64,000 nucleotides of DNA, from positions 141,640,859 to 141,704,858 of the forward strand of contig CM060171.1 of NCBI GenBank assembly GCA_030549775.1. Reading direction: 5' to 3'. Of this stretch, positions 47,741 through 60,441 are shown piece after piece. Numbering within the stretch: position 1 is the stretch's first letter; each line of letters begins with the position of its first letter. The translations under genes were made by a program, and so were the position numbers. Source of the stretch: Tamarix chinensis (taxonomy: Eukaryota; Streptophyta; Magnoliopsida; Caryophyllales; Tamaricaceae). A model generated the notes under the pieces. The model saw only the letters and a program-made list of their open reading frames with translations. It had not been told where the DNA came from and ran no database searches.

Positions 47741-48268
47741 TGCAAAATAACATTGATTGTAGTCCAATAAGTCTAGATTTGAATAATTATTGTAAATAGC
47801 AAGACAGTTGAACCAATTGAGAATTCAATCATAAAATAAAACATTAAGGGAAAATTGGATATCTTTATTGATGAAATTGTGTAATTGCAAGAGGATTGAA
47901 AAAATTACTCAAGAAATCACACAATTGGTAATTCTCTAAAAAAAGAGAATAAGGAGAAGAAGAATTTCATTTTTGACTTGACGGCTAGGGTTGTATCACA
48001 ACTCTTTTATATTAGATAAAATCCTACAAAGTAAAACAACGTGTTTTGTAGAATATCCAAAAATACGATATGTGTTTAGCAAAACAAGGCCATCATGTTA
48101 ATTTCTATAATCTTAGAATTTTCCAAAAATTTAATCGAAAATCTTCCATGAACAAACATGGTACGTATTAGTAAACACGTACCCCCTTGTGTTGTCACAT
48201 AATGCACATGTCAAGTAATACTTCTCCAAAAATTCACACAAACTAAGACCATGATATTTTGTGCATCA
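47741..48268 (-). mobile_element. Copia 5' LTR (reverse strand)
   Basis: It abuts the primer-binding site and ends in CA on the reverse strand (forward TGCAAAATAAC at 47741). TAATATAAAAGAG near 48005 may be its TATA region. The outer end is uncertain; reverse-strand TGATGCACAAAATATC near 48268 is a candidate start. Between 48269 and 48589 I see only AT-rich sequence. Confidence 0.5.
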
Positions 48269-48589
48269 AATACCTAGAAATAGATCATAATATGGGTTTT
48301 TTTGGGTTAATTTATAATAGCAAGATGTTTTGGGATGTTTAGGTTAATTAGGGTCATTTTAGTCATTATGGGTTCAATATAGAAAATCGTAGTTTTAAGA
48401 GTTTCATTGATTTTTAAATATTATAAGTATGATTGATGAAGAGTTTAGGTTGTAATATTACATATTATAAGGCTGTAAAATAAGTATAGTGTTAAGAGAA
48501 ATGAATAAATTTTAGGAATAGTAACTAAGAGGTGGCATTTGTATTGTATGTATGAAACATGGGAGTTGTTGATTGCATAGGTCAAGAAA

Positions 48590-50028
48590 TGTTATTACTC
48601 TTGTTTTGATGATAACAAACTAATTTTTAGAACATTTTTTTCCCTTAATTTTGCATGTACTATGATTGACTTTCAAAGAAATCTAAATGCACATACTCAA
48701 ATAATTTCTCTAAATGTGTAAATTTAAAAGAGCAATAAAGTTTTCAAGCACAAGAGAACAAAGTATAAAAGATAACCGAGACTTGAAGGTTAAAGATCAT
48801 ATCTCTAAAATCTTAGGGTCCATGTAAAGAGTTAAGTTGAGCAAGTTCACGTTTAGATCAAAATGCTTTATTTTTTATTTTATAAAAAAACTTGATTTGA
48901 ATTCATTTCATGAGAATTCATGGATGATTTTGATTTCTAAACTCTTTAAAAGTGTTTTAAAACTAAATGATTGGTCCTGCTCGGAACTTCTCAACTGGTC
49001 TTAAGACCGATGGAATGGTTTGGTTTAATCAAAACCATGAAATGAGTTAAACTTAGACGGATTGGATGGCATAGCAAACCAAACGATTAGATTTGCCAGA
49101 CTAATCAATTGGTTTGAGGGAACCAATCAAATAGTTTTACCATTCAGTCCATGGGTTTCACTCCTTCAGAAACCCATTCATCTCTGTGTTAATTTCATCA
49201 ACTGGTTTGGCCAAACCGATTTACTAATTTTACAAACCATCTTATGGGTTTCACTCCTCTAGAAATTCATCATTTCTATTTAAACTAATTAACCAGTTTA
49301 AAAAAATTGATTGACTGGTGGAATGAACACATCAACTAGTCTTACCATACCATGTCACTATTCATATATGTTCATAAGTCTAACTATGCATTTTGTATAA
49401 CCAATCAAATAATTTGACTAAATCGATCGAATAGTTTTCACAATAGTATTTTTCCATTTCTATTTTAAACATAATCAATCAATAGGTTTGAACCACTGAT
49501 CGACTAGTTTGGTCATATCGATTGACTAGTGAGCATTAAATGATAATTTTTTCCGTTAGGTGATAATTATTTTTGGGAATCTTGTGAATAAGGCCCCTAT
49601 GCATTTATTACAACTAACTTTTCAACTAAATTGATTGTGCAATTAATCGTCTACTCTTAACTCATTCAATTGCTCATTTAAACTCTTTTAACTTTAATAT
49701 TTTATGATTTATTGAAAAGTGCTCATTGCTTAATTCTCTTAGCTAATTCTCTTAGCTAGAATTTCTCTTAAATTGCAATATCTTTCATCAAATCTAGATA
49801 TATTACATCTCATCCAATGTTCTACACTTTTATATCTTGTATTCTTAGAGAGAATCATTTATAATCACAACCACCTAATAAAATTTATTTTAAAGTGGTG
49901 AGTGAGTGTTTGCCTATCATTCTTGAGAGAGTCCTGTGGAGAATATAGAGAAGTAAATATGTTAAGTTTAAATCATCACTTAGAGAGTTATTAATATTAT
50001 AAGGCTCATAACCCAATAGAAGAACAAT
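48590..50028 (+). mobile_element. SIRE-like Copia 5' LTR, first part
   Basis: It starts TGTTATTACTCTTG followed by TTTTGATGATAACAAAC, a hallmark of SIRE/Maximus LTR starts. It continues to an insertion at 50029 and resumes at 52819. From 48960 to 49530 it contains many degenerate ATCGATYGACTAGTTTGG-type words in both orientations, as in other SIRE LTRs. The net LTR length is about 1.6 kb. Open frames such as 49062-49262 lie in these repeats. Confidence 0.65.
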
Positions 50029-50122
50029 TGTAATACCCCCATTTTTCAAAACCAATTGACTAGAAAAATAAGGAAAAAAATATATGTGGAAGATAAATAC
50101 AATAAGGATATTACCACCACAA

Positions 50123-50159
50123 CTAGTGTAAGTAGACACTGCTATTCTGCTTACATTAG
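50123..50159 (-). other. Terminal stem-loop of copy F (different sequence, same fold)
   Basis: On the reverse strand CTAATGTAAG faces CTTACACTAG (nine of ten pairs) around a 17-base loop. It is preceded by CCTTAGCAG and followed by TTGTGGTGGTAATAT, as in copies D and E, although the stem bases differ. Confidence 0.7.
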
Positions 50160-50209
50160 CTGCTAAGGCTAGATAAAATAATAAAATACATCAATCTTTA
50201 TTATTAAAC

Positions 50210-50212
<3 letters not shown>

Positions 50213-50254
<42 letters not shown>
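50213..50254. repeat. (TA)n microsatellite
   Basis: About 20 TA units inside copy F. Confidence 0.95.
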
Positions 50255-50259
<5 letters not shown>

Positions 50260-52818
50260 TATAATAAACTCAACAAAATGAATAGAATGTAAAATGGATA
50301 TAAAATGATTAATACAACCATAATCTATGAAAGTAGTCATTAGCGGCAAAAAAGACTATGAAAATCACCACCACTCTCATTATTCCCCACAATGCATGCT
50401 ATCCACACCTTAAACATGTTCATACTCAATCTGCACTAGGTTATTTGCTTACCATGTACATCATGGATCATCACAGCCCCCATTTAAAATACGTAACAAG
50501 TTAGCTAGGGAAACAAATAAGTAACACATTAGTACAATGGAATATAATATAGGCATATATATATATATACAACAAATAATGTAAGAAAAACAAATGGGAA
50601 TAAATGAATATGCAGATATTAATCTTTACTTTAGGTGTTCACAACCTCCAATTATTTAAGTGGGTAAACTGATCAGGGGGTTACCTAGAAAATCAAAGTA
50701 TGAAGACCTACCACCAACCACAAGTAGAATATAAATTGCACCTAGGCCATCTCAGCGGACATAGTCCTAAGGGGATAACAAAAGTCTAAAGACCTACCAC
50801 CTCAGTCATCCTGTCCTTAAGTGTGCACACCCCCTAATAGGGTTTGGAGAAACCTATAGAGTAGACGAGGAGCCTTAACCAGACATGGATGGCAAATAAA
50901 TGAATATCGACAATAAAAAAGGAAAGGCTATTGCCGATCCCCAACTTCAGAAGGCCAACTCTAAAGGACCCAAAGCCCACTTGTTCTACTTAAAGTATTA
51001 ATGTTTTAATAAGGTGATCACATAAATCACACAAACAACTACTCTTCATTAAATCTCTTCCTTTTATTATCCACTTCCTAAACATGAAAAATTTCCCAAC
51101 TAGGAAACTCAAAAAAATTAACTTTCCAAAAATAGAAAGTTTCAACTAGAATAACCAGCTTTCCAAATCCAACTCAAATCTTTAACTAAAATATTGAAGC
51201 CACACATATATTAAAATATTAAGCTTAGTCAACCTAGGTCAAACATTAATATTTAGTATTAACATAACCACCCAAAACCCAAGCATTTGTTAAAACCAAC
51301 ATAGCACACCAAAAATTCAGTTATGTAAATTATACTAATTTTCCAAATTCGACCAATCATTACTATAACCCCATTTGCTTTTCGTATATAATTAAAAATG
51401 AAACTATAATAATTTTTATGAAAACTAGGCTTCTAGGGCTTTGATTTGATATGTAGTATGATGGGTAAAATCTCATTATTGAATTATGTGTGACTTTTGT
51501 TAAATAGTGTAAAGTTGCAGCCAACTCGAATCTACCATGAATTGAACATAAAACCATAAATTATTAGACTAATCATATTACATATCATAATGCATAAAAT
51601 ATAGTCATAAGAAGATATAAAACTATATAATAAATAAAAATCCATAATTTATAAACATTATATTTCACACATATATAATATATGTATATAAGTTAAATAA
51701 AATAATGTTACCGAATGTAAAATCTTTATATATTGAATATAAGGTCTTCAAGTATAAAGAATGATCCTATAGCGCCAAAATAACTTCAAAATTTGATGAT
51801 ATTGAAAGAATAATTATTACTTGAACTCACACAAAGAAGAGGGAGATAAAACATTGGATCTTGAATCTATAATCTTGAAGATGGTTTAATATTTTGATGA
51901 GTCAATTGAAGGTCTTGATGAATTAATTGAAGATTTTGATAAATTGGCTCAAGATCTTGAAGAACATTTGTGGAATTTTTAAACAAAATCCACAGCACTA
52001 GAAGAGAAAGAAAAACGCAGATTTGGCTATTAGGGTTTGGTATGGGTTTGTATGGGATTTTAGAATAGAAAGATATAATAAAATCGCACAGGTAAATTAT
52101 CACTAATATTGATGGATATTTTTCACTAATATCTATTTAGATATTGGAAAAATGCAAAATACAAAAGTTTTATATATTTCATTTATCTTTCTAAAGAAAA
52201 AAAAGAATCGTCCCATTTCGTTATTGTATGATAAAGTTATAGCCACATTACTGAATGTTGGTATGTTTATCTACGAATTTACACAAATAAGATAAAGAAA
52301 GATAATTCACATAATATCATTTAAGATAATTAGTAGATACTAATTAAATACACTATGAAATAAATAAAAATATATAATTTTATCATATACAACAATAAAA
52401 ATATATCTCTCTTTAAAATACTCTCTTTTACCCAAAGAAAAATATTTGTTTATGAAATTCTAATTTGCCATTTGGCTATCCTATACAAAATAAGGGTTTA
52501 AAATAGCCTTTTAAGTTGTAGAAAAAGTCCAACCACTAATATAACAGTATTTAAAATATTTTCAACACATGGTAACATGAAAATAACTATTTTATAAAAA
52601 TAGTAACTTTCAGGTTACCAAAAGTATTATGAAAATAGTAGTTTTTCTTACAACTTTTAAAACTGAAAATAGAGTTTTTCCTTAACCTTAAGATGAATAA
52701 AATAGTATAAATATAACATGATTTCAATTCCAAATATGAGGTATTACGTCCTTATAAAAATTTAAACAATGATCACTAAAAGAGTACATTAAAAGGTTTA
52801 AAATTATAGGGTATTACA

Positions 52819-52987
52819 GTGATCATCAATAAAAACATGTTACTATTTTAAAATTCAAAAGGTAAAACCTTTTAGTAGTGGATGTAAAGAGTAATTTGCT
52901 CTTCACCCATTCTAAATTGTGTAAAAAAAAAATTCCTTGTCATCTCCATTTGGAAAACTCCTATTTACCCCCTCTAGGGTGCTTTCA
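52819..52987 (+). mobile_element. SIRE-like Copia 5' LTR, last part, and primer site
   Basis: It ends ACCCCCTCTAGGGTGCTTTC followed by A at 52987, the characteristic SIRE LTR end. Immediately after, TTTTTATCAAAGCTTGG is a decayed TGGTATCAGAGCTTGG primer-binding site. Confidence 0.7.
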
Positions 52988-53079
52988 TATTTTTATCAAA
53001 GCTTGGGCATCTCTTAAAGGATTCAATAATCCATGTTGAAAAAGACCTACATCGAAATGTTTTAAATTGGTCTAAATGA

Positions 53080-54245
53080 AGAAGTTTCCACCATCAAACC
53101 ACCATTGCTTAATGGTGAGAAATTTGCTTACCGGAAAAACACAATGATGTTATTCATCAAGTCCCAAGATTATGACATATAGTCAATAGTCACTAAAGGG
53201 CCAATCAAAATCACTAAAGAGGTTAATGATGAATTAGTGGAAAAGATGAGGGATAAGCTCACAGACATAGAAAAGAAAAAATGCTCTTTCAACGATAATT
53301 CTATCATAATTCTTTAATGTGGGCTTGGAGAGATGGAGTACAATCATATCCAATCATACTCTATTGGAAAAGAAATAAGGGATAAGATTTTCCTCATCCA
53401 TAAAGGGACAAAGCAAATGAAAGATCAAATAATCACTCTTCACACTAGAGAGTATGAACTATTTAACATAAAGTAAGGAGAAAGCATTAACAACCTAAGT
53501 AACTGATTCACTTCCAAAATCAATAGAGTCTCATGGTGATCTCTGTTGAAGAAGCCAAATACTTAACCAAAATGACCATTAAAGAGATATTTGGAAATCT
53601 AATATTTCATCAATAAAAGTTGGAAGATGGATTAGATGAAAGAAAAAAAAAATAAGCCTCTAGCTCTAGAAGCTTCCACTTCCTCTAGAAAATAAGAAGT
53701 GGTTGAAGACATGGCATAGAGGAAAAGTGATGAAGGAGAAGAGGAACCTCCCATGGATGATAGAGAATTGGACTTTATAACCACTCATTCAAAAGGTTCC
53801 TCCAATCAGGAGGAGGTGGAAATGGAATATTAAGAAGGGCATCCTCAAGAAACATAATGAGACCTAAAAAATCTAACATGCATGATAATATCAAATGTTA
53901 CAACTATGGAGAATTCAGGCATTTCATTTGTGACTTTTATGAGTTTAGAAATGAAATTGCTAAAAAAATGGAAAGAAACAAAGGGAATAAAAGAAACACA
54001 AAAATTGGGCAAGGACTAGAAAAGCCATGGCCAACTTATGCAAAAGTGAAGGTGAACCCTTTGATGAAGAGGAAGAAGTTTCTAACCTTTATTTCATGTC
54101 TCTAGGAGAGGATTGATCTACCTCTACCTCCATCATAATATTCAATAATGATCATGACATCGATGACGTACAATTTGATCTACTCTACTCTTATGGTGAT
54201 TTGTTATGTGCCTTGCAAGAACATCCTTATCATTACTATTGTCAT
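53080..54245 (+). pseudogene. SIRE-like Copia gag pseudogene
   Basis: The frame after the leader reads PPLLNGEKFAYRKNTMMLFI, KSQDYDI, stop, SIVTKGP, the usual start of SIRE-type gag (PPxLNGxNYAYWKxRM). Downstream are EMEYNHIQSYSIGKEI and HTREYELFNIK. A zinc knuckle follows at about 53884-53940 as IKCYNYGEFRHFIC, where the second cysteine is now tyrosine. The tail EEEEVSNLYFMSLGED resembles the acidic end of SIRE gag. Numerous stops and shifts make it inactive. It ends near 54245 against a fragment of another element; no protease or pol follows. The 53857-54105 open frame is its only intact piece. Confidence 0.75.
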
Positions 54246-54428
54246 ACTGTTAGAGCATGCATTCTCTTATCCATTATTTAGTTTTGCTTTACACTAGGCA
54301 TGGGTTACATGATGATCACTCCTCTCTCATGGCTAGTGTGATGGTATCATCCTCTACTTTTAGTTTAGCAATGCTTATGCATTGTTTTGTAAATAAAATT
54401 TTCTAGTTCAAAATTTGGGAGTGTTACA
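54246..54428 (+). mobile_element. 3' end fragment of a TGTAAYACCC-family element
   Basis: TTCAAAATTTGGGAGTGTTACA ends at 54428 and matches the family 3' terminus. GCATGGGTTACATGATG and GTGATGGTATCATCC precede it. Only about 180 bases are present and the 5' side is lost. From 54429 to 55149 the sequence is very AT-rich with no supported feature. Confidence 0.45.
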
Positions 54429-55756
54429 CTAATATTAAAACAACCACTTTAGTTAAATTTTCACTAATGAAACAATATTATTATATATAAAGTGTTATTT
54501 TTTAAATTAATTAATAAATTTTATGAATTAGAATGTTAATTTCAATAAAGCTTTCGAGAAAATATGTTTGTTATTGTATAATTTTAATAATGTGAATGAA
54601 AAATGTTGAATTTAAATCTATTTCAAAATAATTTTTTATTGAATTAATATTAATATTATTTTTTATTTTACAAATTAATAATATTATTACCAAAAAAATT
54701 TCAATTGTTAATATTTTAAATAATAATAATAATATTGATATTAGAAAATGATATAGTTAAATATTTAAATCAATATTATTTTTAAAATTATTATTATTGA
54801 TTTTTATTTTTAGAATTAATATTATTTTCACAATTATTATTATTCATTTTTTATATTAATATTATTATTAATTTTTGAAATTATTATCATTATTATTTAT
54901 TTTCAAAATTAATAATTTGTGTTATGTAAAAACAATAATTGTACATAAAAGATTAATAGCAATAAAAAAAGAATAAAGAGAGATAATAATGGCGGGATAT
55001 AAATTGATTAAACTATATATTTTAATGTTATCTTGAAAATCATTGATGTGGAGGAAAATTGATTTGAAAATCAAAAGGATCGTCAACTATTATTTTTTGC
55101 ATTATAATTTATTCAAAATGTAAATGTGATTTCTAATCAGGTATCAACCACTAAGGATAAACTTAGTTGATTCCATCACCAATAAGGTGTATGAGGTCCT
55201 AAAGAGTGCACAATATCTCGCCTTCATAATCTTATCTTGCTTCAATTGTTCTTTTTCATACAAATAATATGAAATGAGTTTATTAAGAGTTAATTTCCCC
55301 TTTTGGCAGTTGTAACGGTCGTTAAATTAACTAAATTGTGTAGAAAATGTGATAAATACTAAATGCACGAGTAATTCATCTAATAACTCAAGCTTTAGTG
55401 TTTTAAGTTTTGAAGTAATGTTAGACATCTCTATGATGTACTCTTATATTTTCTTTGCCTTTATACTTCATTGAAATCATGAATTGTAGAAGAATGTTTG
55501 TTTTAGCATTATTGTTTTTCAAAAAACATTTTTCAATTTCAGTAAAAAAAACTTTAGCATCGGTGATCTAACTAGAGAATATACCTCTAAAAGCCTATTG
55601 AATTGTGTACTTAATGATCATGAGACTCATGCGGTTTGAGCAATCCTACTTCTCAAAGTTTATTTTCTTATCAGAGGAACATTTAACCATTAGATTAATG
55701 GATTTTGCTAGCTAAAGTACATGTTCTAGATCCATGCAACTACAAACAAGTAAAAT

Positions 55757-55764
55757 ATTGTACT
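55757..55764. repeat. Target-site duplication ATTGTACT (left)
   Basis: Eight bases identical to 56431-56438, as expected for hAT insertion. Confidence 0.95.
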
Positions 55765-56430
55765 TAGGGATGGTAATGGGTCTTGGACCCGACCCAGACC
55801 TGCTAGACCCGCCTTATTTTTAGCGAGTCTGGGTCCATAATTTTTGGACCCGACAGGTCTGAGTCTGGTCTGAGTCCATATATATCTTAAATGATCTAGG
55901 TCTAGGTCTAGTTCTAGACCCAGACCCAACCCGCTAGACCCGTTTAATATACATATGTGTGTGTTTACATATATATACACACACACACACACATATATAA
56001 ATATATACCAATATTATGTTTGTCATTATTGTCTTAATCTTATTTGAGCTCCTCATTCATTTTTTTTTAATTTTATTTTTTTATATTTACTTTTTAAACA
56101 ATATATATAACATTATATTCTAAAAGCAATAAAACACCATTTGAAAAGTTAACATAACTATTTTAATATATTTATTTTTTCACTTAGATAATTTTTTTAA
56201 TAAAAAATACATATTAAGTTATATAAAACATAAATGTATTTGTATTAGCATATGTTATTAATTTTTTAAAAAAAATAATCGGACCCATTTAGGATCCGTT
56301 TACCCGCTAGACCCAGTGGATCTGGGTCTGGGTTGGGGCCTGAACTTTTGACACTTGACGGGTCTGGGTATAGGTAATATAAACAGATCCGGGTGTGGGT
56401 ATGGCTGGACCTGACTCATTGACATCCCTA
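55765..56430. mobile_element. Non-autonomous hAT element, 666 bp, complete
   Basis: It begins TAGGGATGGTAATGGGTC and ends GACTCATTGACATCCCTA, imperfect 18 bp terminal inverted repeats, and is flanked by a perfect 8 bp duplication. The ends are packed with GACCCG and GGGTCTGGGT words in opposite sense, giving a long imperfect fold-back. There is no coding capacity; it would need a transposase supplied in trans. The reverse frame at 55726-55992 runs through its end repeats. Confidence 0.93.
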
Positions 56431-56511
56431 ATTGTACTTCTATTCCTTAAGGTTATTTTCATTCAGCATGGGAATGTAACTCAAATTGATAGATATAGTA
56501 GTACCAGACAT

Positions 56512-58339
56512 ACTTGTATAGAAAAGCACAACAATAACATAAATATATATGCTTATGGAAAATATGCATAATAAACAATCAGTAAATTTAAATATTAACA
56601 ATCCTATCACAAGAATTCGGTGCAACGTTAATATTAAGTTTTTAGATATTAATATTAATTACAAGTGATACTTTTGTTGTAGTGATCAAATACTTGTAAT
56701 AAGGTATGTCATATAATGAGTTCATCTTTGAATTAACTCATTATCCACGTGGCATCAAAACAATTACCATATATTTATTACCACATGCATATATAATTTT
56801 TTTTAGATATTTACCTTCCGTTGAACTAACTAAATATACGCATGAATTAATATATGTACTTAAACATTCAATGATTTCAATAATCTTTAGACGACTATTG
56901 TGTCAATTAGTCTATCCACTAAGACAACTAATTATTAAACAAATTAATCCCTCAATTTTATTCATAAATTTAGGCCTATAATATTATGGCCGATTTTATT
57001 TAGATTTAATATCGACAAAAATATTAAATCTGACCTTATTAATATTTCAATAAAATTAATGCCGAATAACATATATAAAAGCCCCATATAATAATTTATT
57101 ATATGAAAATAAAATAAATATCTAATAAAATTAATTAGACCAATCACATTTTATTAATATTATTATTCAAATAATATAAAATAAATAAGCACCAAATTCA
57201 TGGCCCAAAAATACCAAAGTTATTAATATTGGGCTACGAAAACCAAAAGGCCGAAACAGGTCCACCACCGCTGACCCAAAACCATAAAACAAAGTTTTGC
57301 TGGTTGAAAATAATTCATGGCCCCAAAGTTGAAGCGAAGAAATAGAGACCCAGCCCTCGCGGTGAGTTACTGGGAGCACACGCACAAATTTGATTTTATT
57401 TTCATTAACTTAATTAATTCTAATAATTAATTAAGGACCCTAATTATCATTATTTCCCGACCCAAAAGAAATCCAGCACCAACTATCTTTAAGCCATCGA
57501 CGCTTCAACTGAGAGAAACGAGAGGGACGGCGAAAAGAAATTGTATAAAGAAACGAACGACCAGAGAAAGTCGAACCAGGCAAATCGAAAATTTTAAAAT
57601 TTACCTATTCACTGTATCGACCAATACAGATGAGAGACAGACGAAATCGAATAACAATTTCTGACGAACGTGATCGAAGAACAAAAAAAAAAAAATTCTC
57701 TCGATCCATAAAAATTAAATCCTATTAATATTAGGTAATCTTCATATATTAAGGCATACACATTTTAATACCAATTAATAAAAAATTAATATAGATATAA
57801 TATGGTGATTCGTCAAAATTGATATATATAAATAATACAAAAACGTATCTGAATCCATAACTTACAATCACCGGATACCGATTGATTATGTAATAATATA
57901 ATTTTAAAAATGGTACTTTGATTAAATAAGAAAAATTATGTAGTCCAATTACCACGAAAATACATACATACATACATACATATATAGGTATGTATGTATA
58001 ATATATTATCTATCAAACTATTAATAATCTAGAGTATGAAAGTATCTACACAAATCCATATCCAATTTCTCAAATAATTTATTAATAAATACCATCACTT
58101 TTATATGAATTTTAACTTATAAGACAATTCCAGTTTAGAGCAATTATCCGAATCAAGTTTGTTCTCTAGACTCTATACTATTTGAGAAATCCTATCAAAT
58201 CATTTAGATTTATAGGACATTGTCTCTCCTTTTTCTTTATCCGAAACTTGGAGGCTAGAGATGGTGCTTGATATAAATTGATTCAAATGCTTGTGGGAAA
58301 TCAAAATGCAGCAAGGGACGAGGAGATTGAGGGTTGAAT
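56512..58339. other. Unassigned stretch with a GC-enriched block
   Basis: Most is AT-rich and blank. The block 57160-57700 is less AT-rich. On the reverse strand it reads like the leader of an LTR or gene (pyrimidine-rich, TCTCTCGTTTCTCTC) but has no recognisable domain. (ACAT)n occurs at 57958-57982. A TTGTTGTAGTG string ending near 56684 looks like a CACTA tip but lacks subterminal repeats. Confidence 0.4.
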
Positions 58340-58569
58340 ATATATATATATATATATGGTTGAACGAGGTTATTGCACATGTTGCAAGACACAAATTATA
58401 ACAAGAAAATCAATACCACTTCGAGTGTGGCGGCTCAAGAAAGGAAAAGTAGGAGAGAATTTCAGAGTTACAAAGTTAATAGGGAAATATTCTTTATCTC
58501 TATCCTCCTTATGCATACATAGCTATACATATATACATACATACATACATACATACATACATACATACA

Positions 58570-58605
<36 letters not shown>

Positions 58606-58760
58606 TAGACAAGCCAACTCAGCTATCCTTTTACAATAGAGTTAGATAATCTTGGGGAAAGAATGAAGGAAATTGGTAACCAAATCTAGAAACCTCATAC
58701 CAAAGGATAGTTACAATTCTTCCAGAAGAATTCTAGCGGGTAATGTAATCTATCAGCTTA
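58340..58760 (-). mobile_element. Probable 3' LTR of the gypsy relic (reverse strand)
   Basis: It lies directly 3' of the gypsy pol relic. On the reverse strand it contains TTGTCTATATATATATG as a possible TATA region, then a leader with AACTCTGAAATTCTCTC. Boundaries are not established because no second LTR is in the window. Confidence 0.4.
58533..58608. repeat. (ACAT)n microsatellite
   Basis: Some 16 to 18 ACAT units with a TA tail, just downstream of the putative TATA region of the gypsy LTR in its reading direction. Confidence 0.95.
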
Positions 58761-58869
58761 TTAGGACGACGTGCCCTTCTCTTAGGTCAGGAGAGACGGG
58801 TTTCTTCAGCTGGATCATTGGCTTCCCCTCCACTGGGCTTTTGTATTGGGCCTATTGGGTCTTGGATAT

Positions 58870-60441
58870 GGGCGGTGCTTGTTACATTACCTACCCCATC
58901 AAAAGAAACCTTGTCCCCAAGGTTATAATCAAGGAAGTTGTTGCGAAATTGATCAAGTTCTTCCCAAGTAGTTTCATGCCTAGCACAACCTTCTCAATGA
59001 ATCGAGACTTCATTCTCTCTCTTATGATTACGCTTCACACGCCTAGCAAAAAGCACTTCAAGAGGATGATAAGCTAGACGCCCATTAGAGAAAGAAGGAG
59101 GCAATGGTTGAGGTGTGGCAATTGTGGGGTCTAGGCACCATTTAAGGATAGAAATGTGAAAGATAGGATGTGTTTTAGCTTACAGATGTATCTGGAGTTT
59201 ATAAGCTACGAGTTGAATGCGTTCCAAGATCAAGAATGGCCCATAATAATGTTTAGATAATTTGTAATACCGCTAGGTTTGAACGGTAGATTGGCAATAG
59301 GGCCAAATTTTCACAAAAACCCAAGAGCCTATGCAAAACTCCTGATCTGTTATATGATGGTCAGCCTATTGCTTCATTCGAAGTTGGGTGCACTTGAAGT
59401 TGGTCTTAACATTAGCGAGAAATTCAGCACAGTCAATCAACCATTCTTCAACTTCTGAAACTTTAGAAGTGTCATGGACATAATCCAAAATGACTGGCTA
59501 GTAGAAGAGTGCAGGGATGTACTGTACCATAACTCGGCCCAAGGTAAACAACGGAGCCACTTACTAGGACCATCTCCAACCATAGCACGTAAATAAGTCT
59601 CGAGGCTTCAATTAACTATCTCTATTTATCCATCCACTTGTGGATGGTAGGTGCTACTCATTTTTTGTTTGGTACTGCTCAGCTTGCAAAGGTCCTGCCA
59701 AAAATGACTCAAGAAAAGATGATCATCATTAGAGACAATAGCACAAGGAAATCCAAGGAGATGAACATAATCCTAGAGGAAATGATGGGCTAGTTGTGTT
59801 GTTATCATCATGGATGAAAAGGCACAGAGATAACAAGATTTGGAAAGTCTGTCAACTATGAACCAAATGTAACATTTTATGAAAATAGGCAGTAGACCTG
59901 TAATGAAATTCATTGATATGTGTTTCCAAGCATAGCTAGGAATGGGCAATGGCTGTAGAAGGCCGGCTGGAGCACTATTATCGCCCTAAACTTGTAAGCA
60001 AGTATGATAATTTTGCATAAATTAATGGACATCATCCCTCATGTTAGGACAATAAAAATTAGTAGTAATATGATCCATTGTGCGAGTAGCTCAAGAATTT
60101 TCTCCTAGTGAGAAGACATGAAACACATATAGAATTCGGGTTTGCAAAGTAGTAGGAACATATAAGTCAGTACCTCATAATATTAATCCATCACTACTGT
60201 GAAGGAAGAGGAATTTTCATGTTGAATATTGGAAAGGATCTCTTGAGCTTTAGGGTCGTTGGCGATGTGATGCCTTAGGGCATCGAGGTCACTAAATTTG
60301 GGGATAAATAGAACATTAAATTTTGTCGTGGCCTCCATATTCCACCGTGAAAGACCATCAGCCATAGTATTTTCCTTCCCTCATTGGTACCCAATTGTGA
60401 ATTCATATCCTAGTAGTTTAACAAGCCACTTCTGTTAGTCT
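58870..60441 (-). pseudogene. Ty3/gypsy pol relic: RNase H end, integrase, C-terminal region
   Basis: Reverse translation starts inside RNase H with QKWLVKLLGYEFTIGY and MADGLSRW (family: ADALSRR). It continues through the integrase zinc finger and core: LAHHFL, stop, DYVHLLGFPCAIVSND, then HFWQDLCKLSSTKQK, SSTYHPQVDG and SLETYLRAM. It ends with ETTWEELDQFRNNF, LDYNLGDKVSF and GVGNVT, typical of plant Ty3/gypsy polyproteins of the chromovirus branch. The intact enzyme degrades template RNA and integrates cDNA. Many stops and shifts are present. Everything upstream (reverse transcriptase, protease, gag) is cut off at 60441 by copy G. Small forward frames here are shadows. Confidence 0.88.

Larger units (their letters stand above)
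50029..52818 (-). mobile_element. LTR-like element, TGTAAYACCC family, reverse copy F (2790 bp)
   Basis: It starts TGTAATACCCCCATTTTTC and ends TATAGGGTATTACA, the two family termini in reverse orientation. A stem-loop lies at 50123-50159. The C-rich block and hairpin array are weak or absent, so this is a shorter or more diverged subfamily. Left flank ACAAT and right flank GTGAT do not match. A small deletion and substitution in an ACAACAAT junction would explain this, since the flanks otherwise join into one SIRE LTR. Confidence 0.65.
55150..56511 (-). pseudogene. Copia gag (UBN2 type) pseudogene, split by a hAT element
   Basis: On the reverse strand the ATG ending at 56511 opens MSGTTISINLSYIPMLNENN, a Copia N-terminal segment (family: xxPxLNGxNYxxW). 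The hAT element at 55765-56430 interrupts it. Gag resumes as LVCSCMDLEHVL, stop, LAKSINLMV, then FTEIEKCFLKNNNAKTNILL, MISMKYKGKENIR and LPKGEINS. These match the UBN2 gag domain (FxxxEKxF...LxxMKYxGKGNIREYI). Several stops (for instance Trp and Arg positions now TAG or TGA) make it inactive. Removing the hAT and one 8 bp repeat keeps the gag frame. Confidence 0.75.

Noticed and set aside
56674..56684. CACTA-like terminus TTGTTGTAGTG
   Set aside because: No flanking subterminal array or duplication; could be a small fragment at most.
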